A stretch of 25,689 bases of DNA from CAYTAP01 sp964435775. Its GTDB lineage: Bacteria; Planctomycetota; Phycisphaerae; Tepidisphaerales; Tepidisphaeraceae. Under the pieces are notes generated by a model. That model was not told the origin of the DNA, did not search any database, and saw only the letters and a list, made by a program, of their open reading frames with translations. This document shows, one piece after another, positions 8,064 to 15,655 of this stretch. Position 1 is the stretch's first letter. Each line of letters opens with the position of its first letter. The stretch is from positions 1 to 25,689 of the forward strand of contig CAYTAP010000049.1 in NCBI GenBank assembly GCA_964435775.1. Reading direction: 5' to 3'. A program made the translations under genes and the position numbers.

Positions 8064-9064
8064 GGAAAATCGGCTCGCTGCTGATGTTCTTGTTCATCGG
8101 GGTGGTCGTCATTGCGGCGGCCGGTTGGTTCTGGATGTCCACGGACGTGGGGCAAAAGCGAACCTTCCTTCAACAATGCGTCAACGGGCTTTCCTGGGGG
8201 GCGATCTATGCGCTGATCGCCGTGGGGTACACGATGGTCTATGGCGTGTTGCAACTGATCAACTTCGCGCACGGCGATGTCTACATGATCGGCGCGATGA
8301 CCGGCTTCTATGCCGCCGGCTGGCTGGGGATCGGCCAGAATCCGACATGGATCGGCTTTTTTATTTTGCTTCTGGCCGCGATGGTCATCTGCGCGGTGCT
8401 CGGTGTCCTGATCGAGCGGATCGCGTATCGTCCGCTGCGAAATCAGCCGCGTCTCAATGCCCTGATCACCGCGATCGGCGTGTCGATGTTCCTCGAGTTC
8501 GGCGGGCAGCGCATCTTCGGCGCCACGCCCCAGGCGTTTCCCGTGGCGGTGCTCCCGCTCATCGGGTGGCAATGGGTGATCGGCGGCGTGGTCATCACGG
8601 GCGTCGATCTGCTCATCTGCGTGATGACGCTGCTGCTCATGGTGATTCTCTGGGTGCTCGTCATGCACACCCGCACGGGCATGGCGCTGCGGGCGGTGTC
8701 GTTTCGATTCGACACCGCATCGCTCATGGGGATCAACCCGGATCGGATCATCAGCTTCGCGTTCATCCTCGGCTCGGCCCTGGCGGGAGTCGCGGGAATC
8801 CTCGTCGCGTTTCGAGCGCCCAAGGTCGATCCGCTCATGGGGCTCATCCCCGGCATCAAGGCCTTCGTCGCGGCGGTGCTGGGCGGAATCGGCAGCATTC
8901 CCGGCGCGGTGGCCGGGGGATTGTTGCTTGGGCTGACGGAAGTTTTCGTCGCGGGATATCTCGACAGCCAGTACCGCGACGCCGTGGCGTTTGTCATTTT
9001 GATCGTGATCCTGTTGGTCAAGCCTTCAGGCCTGTTCGGGCAGAATGTTGTCGAAAAAGTCTGA
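8060..9064 (+). CDS. livH: Branched-chain amino acid ABC transporter permease LivH
   Basis: This is one of the two membrane subunits that form the translocation pore of the LIV-type importer, 334 residues. After a first hydrophobic segment (about residues 7-25) comes the family phrase 'GLSWGAIYALIAVGYTMVYG' then 'LQLINFAHGDVYMIGAM', diagnostic of LivH. 'ALRAVSFRFDTASLMGINPDRI' is the cytoplasmic coupling loop that contacts the ATPases, and 'AFVAAVLGGIGSIPGAVAGG' follows near the C-terminus. The extra N-terminal segment makes it longer than E. coli LivH. ATG 8060 overlaps the livK stop (ATGA), indicating translational coupling, and its own end overlaps livM by 20 bases. Confidence 0.94.
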   Translation: MRKIGSLLMFLFIGVVVIAAAGWFWMSTDVGQKRTFLQQCVNGLSWGAIYALIAVGYTMVYGVLQLINFAHGDVYMIGAMTGFYAAGWLGIGQNPTWIGFFILLLAAMVICAVLGVLIERIAYRPLRNQPRLNALITAIGVSMFLEFGGQRIFGATPQAFPVAVLPLIGWQWVIGGVVITGVDLLICVMTLLLMVILWVLVMHTRTGMALRAVSFRFDTASLMGINPDRIISFAFILGSALAGVAGILVAFRAPKVDPLMGLIPGIKAFVAAVLGGIGSIPGAVAGGLLLGLTEVFVAGYLDSQYRDAVAFVILIVILLVKPSGLFGQNVVEKV

Positions 9065-10532
9065 CACCATCCTCGAACCGCACACCGCGCTTCCCGGGCT
9101 CGCTCACGACCCGCCGGGGAGGTGTCCGGCGTGGCTTTCGACCCTCGGACTCAACTGGTATATCCCCCTGCTTCTTCTGGCGCTCTGGCCGCTCGGGCGA
9201 ATCATCGAGCGCGACAATGGGCTTGATCCGTATCTGGCGCGGGTGCTCATCCTGATCGGCTTGAACATCACACTGGCCGTCAGTTTGCAATTGATCAATG
9301 GCATCGCCGGGCAGTTCTCGCTCGGTCACGCGGGCTTCATGGCCGTGGGGGCCTATCTTGGCGGGTATGCGACGCTGACCTACGCGCCCGACTTCAACGA
9401 CCCAGCCTCACCACTTTTATTTTTCGTCACCCTGACGATCGTGCTCGGCCTGGCCGGCGTCATCCTGCTTCTCGTATTCCTCGTCATCCGCCGAACGGCG
9501 CGATGGCTTCATCCGGCGCTGCCTGGGTTGCTTCTCGTGCTCGTCTTCGCATGGATCATCATCGACATCGCCGCGGCGCGGGAGGCGCAGGTTGTGGGGT
9601 ATCATACGATCTGGTCACGGTCGATCTTGGCGCTGTCGGATTTGTTTTCATGGCTTCTAACCGTCGGCCAGCCCGCCGCCACATGGATCACCGCGCATCT
9701 CCCGGCCGGATGGCTCAAGCCGCTGACCTTCCTCATCGCCGTGATCGGCGGCGGGTGGTGCGCCGCCATCGCGGGGCTTGTCGTCGGCCTGCCCACGCTT
9801 CGCCTCCGCGGAGACTACCTGGCGATCGCCACCCTCGGATTCGCCGAGATCATCCGCGTCGCCTTCACCACCGCGCAGTCCTTCGGCGGGGCAACAGGCT
9901 TGTCGGTATCGGTGTATCCGAACTTCGCCGACGTCGGAATCACGCCGCATTATATTTTCCCCTGGGTGTACGGCCTGGCGATCATCACAATCCTGTGCGT
10001 CTGGCGACTCTCACACTCCCCCAAGGGACGCGCGATCAAGGCCGTGCGCGAGGATGAAATCGCGGCGGCGGCGATTGGGATCAATCCGACAAGCAAGAAG
10101 GTGGCATCCTTCGTCATCGGCGCTTTTTTCGCCGGCGTCGCCGGCGCGGTCTATGCCCACTATGACGGATACCTCAACCCTAACTCCTTCGGCATCCTCC
10201 GTTCGATTGAACTGGTCGTCATGGTCACGCTCGGCGGCCTGGGGAGCATCTGGGGCGCGGTCGTCGCGGCCGGGGTGCTCACCTGGCTGCCGGAATTCCT
10301 CCGCGATCCGATGAGTTGGATGGATGTGGCGATGAAACCCTTCGGCGGCAGCGCCGAAGCCCTGCACATGCCGGACCTGCTGCTCAATGCGTTCAACTGG
10401 GTAGCGGAGAATCGGATGGTCATTTATTCCCTGCTGCTCGTCGTCGCCATGCTGCTCAAAACCGTCCGTTTTCCCAATGCGTTCAAACGACTTCGCCGCC
10501 GGAAGCGCCCGGAATCGAATCCACTGGTTTAA
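9045..10532 (+). CDS. livM: Branched-chain amino acid ABC transporter permease LivM
   Basis: This is the second pore subunit of the LIV-type importer, 495 residues with roughly ten hydrophobic segments. Recognisable phrases are 'LAVSLQLINGIAGQFSLGHAGFMAVGAYLGG' (only partly quoted here: QFSLGHAGFMAVGAY), 'LRLRGDYLAIATLGFAEIIR', the coupling loop 'GRAIKAVREDEIAAAAIGI' and 'VMVTLGGLGSIWGAVV'. It is longer than most LivM proteins because of additional hydrophobic sequence between about residues 120 and 250. The ATG at 9045 lies inside the end of livH (20-base overlap), implying coupled translation. Downstream, livG begins 10 bases after the stop. Confidence 0.93.
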   Translation: MLSKKSDTILEPHTALPGLAHDPPGRCPAWLSTLGLNWYIPLLLLALWPLGRIIERDNGLDPYLARVLILIGLNITLAVSLQLINGIAGQFSLGHAGFMAVGAYLGGYATLTYAPDFNDPASPLLFFVTLTIVLGLAGVILLLVFLVIRRTARWLHPALPGLLLVLVFAWIIIDIAAAREAQVVGYHTIWSRSILALSDLFSWLLTVGQPAATWITAHLPAGWLKPLTFLIAVIGGGWCAAIAGLVVGLPTLRLRGDYLAIATLGFAEIIRVAFTTAQSFGGATGLSVSVYPNFADVGITPHYIFPWVYGLAIITILCVWRLSHSPKGRAIKAVREDEIAAAAIGINPTSKKVASFVIGAFFAGVAGAVYAHYDGYLNPNSFGILRSIELVVMVTLGGLGSIWGAVVAAGVLTWLPEFLRDPMSWMDVAMKPFGGSAEALHMPDLLLNAFNWVAENRMVIYSLLLVVAMLLKTVRFPNAFKRLRRRKRPESNPLV

Positions 10533-10542
10533 CCTTTCGCCA

Positions 10543-11316
10543 ATGTCATTGCTCAACATCAACGACATCTCGATGCGGTTCGGCGGGCTGGCGGCGCTGA
10601 GCCACTTTTCGTTTTCGCTCGATTGCGTCGAACTCGTCGCCCTGATCGGACCCAACGGCGCCGGCAAGACAACCGCCTTCAACGTGGTGACCGGTGTGTA
10701 CGCTCCCACCGCCGGCAGCATCACACTGGGCGGGCGTCGGATCGACGGGCAGGGATCCGTCGCCATCAACAGCGCCGGGCTCGCCCGGACGTTTCAGAAC
10801 ATCCGGCTGTTTCAAAACCTGTCGGTCCTCGACAATGTGATCGTCGGTTTCAATCGCGACACCCAATCCGGCTGGGTCGGGACGATCTTTCGCACGCCCG
10901 CATTCATTCGCCAGCGGCGCCTGTTTTATCGCCGCGGCATGGAACTGCTCGAACTGTTCGGCCTGTCCCATCTGGCCAATGCCCTCGCCGGAAGCCTTGC
11001 CTATGGCGATCAGCGACGGCTGGAAATCGCCCGTGCCTTGGCGACCCATCCGAAAATCCTCCTCCTCGATGAACCGGCGGCCGGGATGAACCCGCAGGAG
11101 AAGCTCATGCTGATGGACCTCATCCGCCTCGTGCGGGAGAAGTTTGAAGTGGGAATCTGGCTCATCGAACATGATATGAAACTGGTCATGTCCATCGCCG
11201 AGCGAATCACAGTGCTCGATCATGGAGAAATGATCGCCACCGGCACGCCGGAGCAGATTCAGACCGACCCAGCCGTCATCGAAGCATATCTTGGCGAACC
11301 GGTGAAACAGACATGA
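10543..11316 (+). CDS. livG: Branched-chain amino acid ABC transporter ATPase LivG
   Basis: This is a cytoplasmic ATPase subunit that, paired with LivF, powers the importer. From ATG 10543 it is 257 residues, the normal LivG length; the in-frame ATG at 10477 would add 22 residues overlapping livM and is less likely. All nucleotide-binding elements are present: Walker A GPNGAGKTT, Q-loop region 'LARTFQNIRLFQNLSVLDNV', the LivG-type signature 'LAYGDQRRLEIARALA', Walker B 'ILLLDEPAAGMNP' and the switch His in 'WLIEHDMKLVM'. The tail 'IQTDPAVIEAYLGEP' is typical of LivG. Its TGA overlaps the livF ATG by four bases. Confidence 0.95.
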   Translation: MSLLNINDISMRFGGLAALSHFSFSLDCVELVALIGPNGAGKTTAFNVVTGVYAPTAGSITLGGRRIDGQGSVAINSAGLARTFQNIRLFQNLSVLDNVIVGFNRDTQSGWVGTIFRTPAFIRQRRLFYRRGMELLELFGLSHLANALAGSLAYGDQRRLEIARALATHPKILLLDEPAAGMNPQEKLMLMDLIRLVREKFEVGIWLIEHDMKLVMSIAERITVLDHGEMIATGTPEQIQTDPAVIEAYLGEPVKQT

Positions 11317-12199
11317 CGCTACTGGCGGTGGACAACCTCGCAGTCTCCTACGGCGCGATCGAAGCGCTTCATGGCGTGTCATTGACCATCAGCGCCGGGG
11401 AGATCGTGACCCTCATCGGCGCCAACGGCGCGGGGAAGACAACCCTCCTCCGCACGATCTCCGGACTGCTCCGCCCGACCGAGGGGACGATCACCTGGTT
11501 TAGACAACCGAACGAGGATGCGCCTCCTGATGATTCGCAATCTTCTCCCTCCCCCGCGTACACGCGGGGGAGGGCTGGGGAGGGGGTTCCGCTCAGCGAC
11601 GCTCTGCTGGAAACCCCCTCCCTACCCTCCCCCGGTGTACCGGGGGAGGGAATAAGAGGCCGAACCATCGCAGATGCGCTCGCTCGGGAACCAGCAAAGC
11701 ATCAGGCGGACGCCGTCGCGCTGGCCGGACGAAAGCCTCATCAGATTGTGCGCCTGGGGATTTCCCATGTGCCGGAAGGGCGCCAGATATTCCCCCATCA
11801 CACCGTTCGTGAAAACCTGCTGCTTGGCGCGTATCAGCAAAAGGACCGCGCCCGGATGACGAGCGACATTGAGCGGTCATACACGCTGTTCCCCATCCTC
11901 GCCGAGCGACGACATCAAAAGGCCGGCACCCTTTCCGGCGGCGAGCAGCAGATGCTCGCCATCGCGCGGGCGCTGNNNNNNNNNNCTTGGCGCCCCTCAT
12001 TGTCCGACACATATTCCAGATCATCCGCGACATAAACGCCGCGGGAACGACGATTTTTCTTGTCGAGCAAAATGCGCACATGGCGCTGGCGATCGCCAAT
12101 CGCGGATATGTTCTGCAGAGCGGTCGAATCCTGAAAACCGACGCGGCCGAAAATCTCCTGGCCGATCCGCAGGTCAAGGAAGCCTATCTGGGTGGGTGA
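11313..12199 (+). CDS. livF: LivF-type ABC ATPase interrupted by an in-frame repeat element and a scaffold gap
   Basis: This is the second ATPase of the liv importer. The N-terminus 'LAVSYGAIEALHGVSLTI' and Walker A GANGAGKTT (residues 36-44) are normal up to 'TEGTITWF' (residue 63). About 70 extra residues follow (roughly 64-136), encoded by a palindromic repeat and rich in Pro, Gly and Ser ('PSPAYTRGRAGEG', 'LPSPGVPGEG'). Normal LivF resumes at 'LAGRKPHQIVRLGISHVPEGR' and runs to the signature 'TLSGGEQQMLAIARAL' at 11975. Ten Ns (11976-11985) then replace the Walker B segment; by comparison with LivF about 44 bases are really missing there. After the gap the frame changes and 'LAPLIVRHIF', the switch 'FLVEQNAHMAL' and the end 'QVKEAYLGG' complete the gene. 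Without the insert the length is the usual ~235 residues. Whether the enlarged protein works is unknown. Confidence 0.9.
11495..11694. repeat. GC-rich multi-hairpin palindromic element, copy 2, inside livF
   Basis: The core (about 11543-11652) matches copy 1: CTCCCTCCCCCGCGTACACG then its complement, GGGGAGGGGGTT, a variable centre, AACCCCCTCCCTA, and CCCTCCCCCGGTGTACCGGG. Outer arms continue the inverted repeat: 11520-11537 (gcgcctcctgatgattcg) against 11661-11679 (cgaaccatcgcagatgcgc), then CGAACGAG/CTCGCTCG, then CTGGTT (11495-11500) against AACCAG (11689-11694), with small internal gaps. The element is open in the livF frame and its length preserves that frame. Its outer arms differ from those of copy 1, although the cores are nearly identical. 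Confidence 0.85.
11976..11985. other. Scaffold gap (10 Ns)
   Basis: Ten ambiguous bases inside livF. The reading frame before the gap and the one after differ, and the conserved Walker B segment is absent, so the N run is a placeholder and not a measured length. Confidence 0.98.
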
Positions 12200-12268
12200 T
12201 CGACAATGAGCGGGATGAAGAGAATGAAAATCAGATGGGATGTTGACTCACGCCGGTTGGCCGAATGA

Positions 12269-12667
12269 TTATCGATAACTCACGCCCACGCGTTCGATGA
12301 TCGCCCGTCGTTGCAGGCCGTTCGTCCAGTCGTCGGTCCCCTGCCGATCATCCGTGCGGACCATGAAGTAGGTGGCGGTGAGATCCTGCCAGCCAACAAA
12401 CGCGCTCTGGCGTCGCGGCGCGCGGGGCAATTCCACCGGCCGGGCATACGGACCAAAATTGGGTTCAAAAATCAGGGCAGCCGATGCCACCTGTTGTGGC
12501 GCCCCATCCGCCGGGTCCCACGCATTTTGACTCGTCGCCACACCCCGTTCGTCGCCCAACTGTTGTGACGGTGACGCCGAGAGCGACTTCGCGTCCTTTT
12601 GCCGCTGCTGCGTCGCGCAACCTCCGAGGAGTACCGTCAAAGCCAGGATGCCCACACGAAACGTCAT
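12269..12667 (-). CDS. Small hypothetical lipoprotein
   Basis: This is a 132-residue protein with a lipoprotein signal (MTFRVGILALTVLLGGC, Cys at residue 17, lipobox LGGC). A Ser/Gln/Lys-rich linker leads to a C-terminal part of about 70 residues with 'RQSAFVGWQDLTATYFMVRT' and 'GLQRRAIIERVGVSYR'. I do not recognise a family. It is convergent with the liv operon (69-base gap). On its strand a TATAGT sits seven bases before the ATG, so a very short or absent leader is conceivable. Function unknown. Confidence 0.7.
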   Translation of the reverse strand: MTFRVGILALTVLLGGCATQQRQKDAKSLSASPSQQLGDERGVATSQNAWDPADGAPQQVASAALIFEPNFGPYARPVELPRAPRRQSAFVGWQDLTATYFMVRTDDRQGTDDWTNGLQRRAIIERVGVSYR

Positions 12668-12901
12668 GCCCCGACTATACCAAATCCGGTGCCAGCCCCG
12701 ATAAAATCTTCTAAAGCAGGGACATGAGGCGTCTTTTGAAGCCTTTGAGGCACACGCCGATCATCGGGCTGCATCGGATGTTGCACGAACGCAACACCAG
12801 GCGTTTCATAAAATCGACGTGTGGTTACGCAGGAACGCGGCGCAACCGATTATTTCGTACACGGCTCCTTCATCCGCTGCATTAAAATGGTGGACAAGAA
12901 C

Positions 12902-13612
12902 CTACGCCGCGTAAATCCCCATGCCCGTGTGCTTGGCCCGACGGATGGCGGCGATGACCTCCCGCTGCACCTCTCTCGGCCGGGAAATCGTCTGCCACAG
13001 TCCCACCGGCGTGCATTCATCCGACGGAATGATCTCCAACGACGCCTTTCGGACCAGACGCTCACGCATCGTGCACAGTAGCCGCGTCCGCGCAATTTTC
13101 CGCAAAGGACAATCGAAAATCTCCACATTGAACACGCCCGTCAGCGAGACGACGCGAAGATCGGTCAGCAGATACAACCGCCCCATCCATTGCAATGTGG
13201 CCCAGACAACGCGCCCCGCAATCAAAAAGATGGTCGCCTCGATGTAACCGATGACATGCTGGTCGTTGGTCAATCGCGCGAAGATCGCCAGGATGATGAC
13301 GGCGGTCGCAAACCGTAGCGAGCTGAGAGGGATGTACCAGATGGACGGCTTCAAGATCAGCAGGACCAGTTCACCATCCCGCAGTACGTGCGCCGACAAG
13401 AGCGTCGCCAGCGACGTTCGCCCATTGGACGACGCCGCCGGAACCGCCGCGCTTTCCGCCGGCAGCGCCGGCGCCGGCCGGGGAAATGGGCACAGTGACA
13501 CGATCCACCCCCACACGTCCAACCATCGCGCCTTGACCAGCATCGCCCGCTCGCCACGGCGACGCGCGGGCGTTTCAGACATCGGAGGTTGCGCCGAACC
13601 GATCAGCTTCAT
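12902..13612 (-). CDS. Membrane protein with bacterial PH (DUF304-like) domain
   Basis: This protein is 236 residues from the ATG at 13610-13612; later ATGs (13582 and others) are alternatives and the upstream extension to 13708 is unlikely. After a polar, Ala/Pro-rich N-terminus come two hydrophobic segments ('IPLSSLRFATAVIILAIFA' and 'IEATIFLIAGRVVWATLQW'), then 'RLYLLTDLRVVSLTGVFNVE' and 'CPLRKIARTRL', the YxLTxxRVxxxxG pattern of bacterial PH-like domains (bPH2, as in YdbS/YdbT). The C-terminal helix 'QREVIAAIRRAKHTGMG' is also usual. Such proteins are membrane-bound and of unclear role. It is divergent from the GHMP kinase, with about 100 bases between. Confidence 0.75.
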   Translation of the reverse strand: MKLIGSAQPPMSETPARRRGERAMLVKARWLDVWGWIVSLCPFPRPAPALPAESAAVPAASSNGRTSLATLLSAHVLRDGELVLLILKPSIWYIPLSSLRFATAVIILAIFARLTNDQHVIGYIEATIFLIAGRVVWATLQWMGRLYLLTDLRVVSLTGVFNVEIFDCPLRKIARTRLLCTMRERLVRKASLEIIPSDECTPVGLWQTISRPREVQREVIAAIRRAKHTGMGIYAA

Positions 13613-13710
13613 GGACGGAATTGTACGCAAACGGCATGCCCACTTCGAGTGAATCCCCCGAAATACGCCATCCACTTGGCCATGAACGACCCTCGAATTA
13701 ACATCCATCC

Positions 13711-15159
13711 ATGCCCGACCTTCTTTCCCTCGATCCTGTTCCGGTCCTGCTCTCGCGCTGCGGCGCCGAATTGTCGGCCGCCTTTGACTTCTCCCGCCCC
13801 ATCCGCCTCAGCCGCGCCCCGGGACGGCTCGATGTCATGGGAGGCATTGCTGACTACACCGGATCGATGGTCTGCGAAATGACCCTCGACCGCGCCGCCG
13901 CCGTCGCACTGCAACCGCGAGCCGACCGCGATGTGCAGGTCTTCTCCTTCAACCTGTTCGACGAACACAAACCGTTCACCTTCCGCATTCCGCTCGACGC
14001 CATTGCCGCTGCGAGTCTGGACGATCTTCGCCGCGAGTTCGCCGAACCAGGCCGCGCCTGGGCGGGCTATCTCGCCGGGTGTCTTTACATCCTCCAGGCA
14101 CACGACCTGATCGACCTGAAAAACCCCTCCATCACCGGCATCAATCTCGCGCTGCATTCCACGGTGCCGCTGGGCGCAGGCGTCAGCTCGTCGGCCGCGA
14201 TCGAGGTGGCGACGATGATGAACCTCCTCGATCACTTCCAAATCCGCCGCCGCGTCGATCCGATGAAACTCGCCGTCATGTGCCAGGAGGTGGAGAACAA
14301 AATCGTCGGCGCGCCATGCGGAATCATGGACCAGGCGAGCAGCTGCGCAGGGCGATCCGGCTCGCTCATGCGGATGATCTGCCAGCCGCATGAGCTGCTC
14401 GATCCGCTCGTGCCCCCTTCGCACATGCGTTTCCTGGGAATCAACTCCAACGTCAAACACTCCGTCGGCGGCGGTCAATACGGCCTCACCCGCTGCGCCG
14501 CATTCATGGCGCACAAAATCATTCTCGAACAGATGCGGAAGATGGGAGAGCAGGCGGGGCGAACGCTTGTCGCCGATCCAATGAAAGGGTATCTGGCCAA
14601 CCTCGACCCCGACGACTACAAGCGATTCTTCCGCCCGATCCTTCCCGACCGCATCACAGGCCGCGATTTCCTCTCGCGCTTCGGACAGACGATCGACAAC
14701 GCCACCACCGTCGATCCCGACACCGAATACGCCGTCCAACGGGCGGCCGATCACCACGTTCTCGAAGCGGCGCGCGTCCGCAATTTCGCCGCCTTCGTCG
14801 AAGAAGCCGCAAAGCTCCCCACGGGTAGTCCGGAACAGGGCATCACGCTCGACAAAGCCGGTCACCTCATGTACGCAAGCCACAAGTCATACCGCGACAA
14901 CGCCTTCCTCGGCGCGCCGGAGTGCGACCTTCTCGTCGCATTGATCCGCAAGCGCGAGCCCGCCGGTCTCTACGGCGCGAAAATCACCGGCGGCGGCGCG
15001 GGGGGCACGGTCGCCCTTCTCGCTGAAAGCTCACCCGCCGCCGATGCCGCCATCGCCGACATCCTCCGCGAATACGAAACTCAAACCGGCCTGTGCCCCG
15101 AAGCATTCGTGGGTTCCAGCCCCGGGGCGTGGGAAGCGGGAACGGCCGTGACGAGGTAA
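13711..15159 (+). CDS. GHMP sugar kinase resembling plant L-arabinokinase/galactokinase
   Basis: This is a 482-residue cytoplasmic kinase of the GHMP superfamily, expected to phosphorylate the anomeric carbon of a free sugar with ATP. The sugar-binding motif is 'RAPGRLDVMGGIADYTGS' (residues 35-52), which differs from the GRVNLIGEHTDY of ordinary galactokinase and matches the kinase domain of plant ARA1. The ATP loop is 'VPLGAGVSSSAAIEVATMM' (about 152-170), followed by 'CQEVENKIVGAPCGIMDQ' and, as in ARA1, 'HSVGGGQYG'. The third GHMP motif is 'GAKITGGGAGGTVALL' near residue 424, and the end 'GSSPGA' is shared with ARA1. The glycosyltransferase-like N-terminal half of ARA1 is absent. L-arabinose, galactose or another pyranose are possible substrates. 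No sugar-uptake genes flank it. Confidence 0.9.
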   Translation: MPDLLSLDPVPVLLSRCGAELSAAFDFSRPIRLSRAPGRLDVMGGIADYTGSMVCEMTLDRAAAVALQPRADRDVQVFSFNLFDEHKPFTFRIPLDAIAAASLDDLRREFAEPGRAWAGYLAGCLYILQAHDLIDLKNPSITGINLALHSTVPLGAGVSSSAAIEVATMMNLLDHFQIRRRVDPMKLAVMCQEVENKIVGAPCGIMDQASSCAGRSGSLMRMICQPHELLDPLVPPSHMRFLGINSNVKHSVGGGQYGLTRCAAFMAHKIILEQMRKMGEQAGRTLVADPMKGYLANLDPDDYKRFFRPILPDRITGRDFLSRFGQTIDNATTVDPDTEYAVQRAADHHVLEAARVRNFAAFVEEAAKLPTGSPEQGITLDKAGHLMYASHKSYRDNAFLGAPECDLLVALIRKREPAGLYGAKITGGGAGGTVALLAESSPAADAAIADILREYETQTGLCPEAFVGSSPGAWEAGTAVTR

Positions 15160-15160
15160 T

Positions 15161-15257
15161 GGATTTTCGATTTTCGATTTTTGATTTGCGATTGAAAGAC
15201 AGCGGGTTTTCTCCCTCGTCCTCCAATCGAAAATAGTCAATCAAAAATCGAAAATCC
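15161..15257. repeat. AT-rich long inverted repeat
   Basis: Two 36-base arms, 15161-15196 and 15222-15257, are complementary at about 29 of 36 positions, with a 25-base spacer. Each arm is built of GATTTTCGATTTTTGATT-like repeats and stands out strongly from the GC-rich surroundings. It begins one base after the GHMP kinase stop codon. It could act as a transcription terminator, but it also looks like a dispersed genomic repeat. Confidence 0.8.
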
Positions 15258-15300
15258 CTCCCGCTCAATCCCTGCGCTCGCGCCGCCATCTCCCCGCGCC

Positions 15301-15306
15301 TATAAT
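15301..15306 (+). promoter_or_regulatory. Candidate -10 element for csrA
   Basis: A perfect TATAAT lies 50 bases upstream of the csrA start codon in GC-rich sequence. No convincing -35 hexamer is seen 16-18 bases before it, so the promoter call rests on the -10 alone. Confidence 0.35.
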
Positions 15307-15355
15307 CCCCCGGCGTGCGAAGCGATCCAGGACGCCTTCACGGAAGGAACCGCAT

Positions 15356-15610
15356 ATGTTGGTACTCTCCCGCCAGCGCGACCAGACGATCATGATCGGC
15401 GATGACGTCGAGATCACCGTCATCGACATCCGCGGGGACAAGGTGCGCCTGGGCATCCGCGCCCCGCGCTCCGTCACGGTCCATCGCAAGGAAGTCTACG
15501 ACGCCATCCGCAGGGAAAACCGCGCGGCCGCCCAAGCCGCGATCCAACCGGAAGAACTCCCGGTCGCGGAGAAGAAGGCCAACGCCAAGGAAAGACCCCA
15601 GGGCACCTGA
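15356..15610 (+). CDS. csrA: Carbon storage regulator CsrA
   Basis: This is a small homodimeric RNA-binding protein that binds GGA motifs in 5' leaders and controls translation or stability of target mRNAs. The 84-residue product contains the whole CsrA fold: 'MLVLSRQRDQTIMIGDDVEI', 'GDKVRLGIRAPRSVTVHRKEVY'. The RNA-contacting residues L4 and R44 are conserved. A charged tail of about 25 residues (ending KKANAKERPQGT) extends beyond the core fold. The ATG follows GGAAGGA at a proper distance. In several bacteria CsrA regulates flagellar synthesis with FliW, but no flagellar gene is near it here, so its targets cannot be inferred. Confidence 0.96.
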   Translation: MLVLSRQRDQTIMIGDDVEITVIDIRGDKVRLGIRAPRSVTVHRKEVYDAIRRENRAAAQAAIQPEELPVAEKKANAKERPQGT

Positions 15611-15655
15611 ATCGAATGAGCATTGACCCGCGCCCCCGTATTCGCAACCATCCCC

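Noticed and set aside
13609..14883. Long minus-strand open frame (424 codons) opposite the GHMP kinase
   Set aside because: It is a shadow of a GC-rich real gene; its translation is Asp/Glu/Gly/Val-rich without motifs, while the plus strand carries all GHMP motifs.
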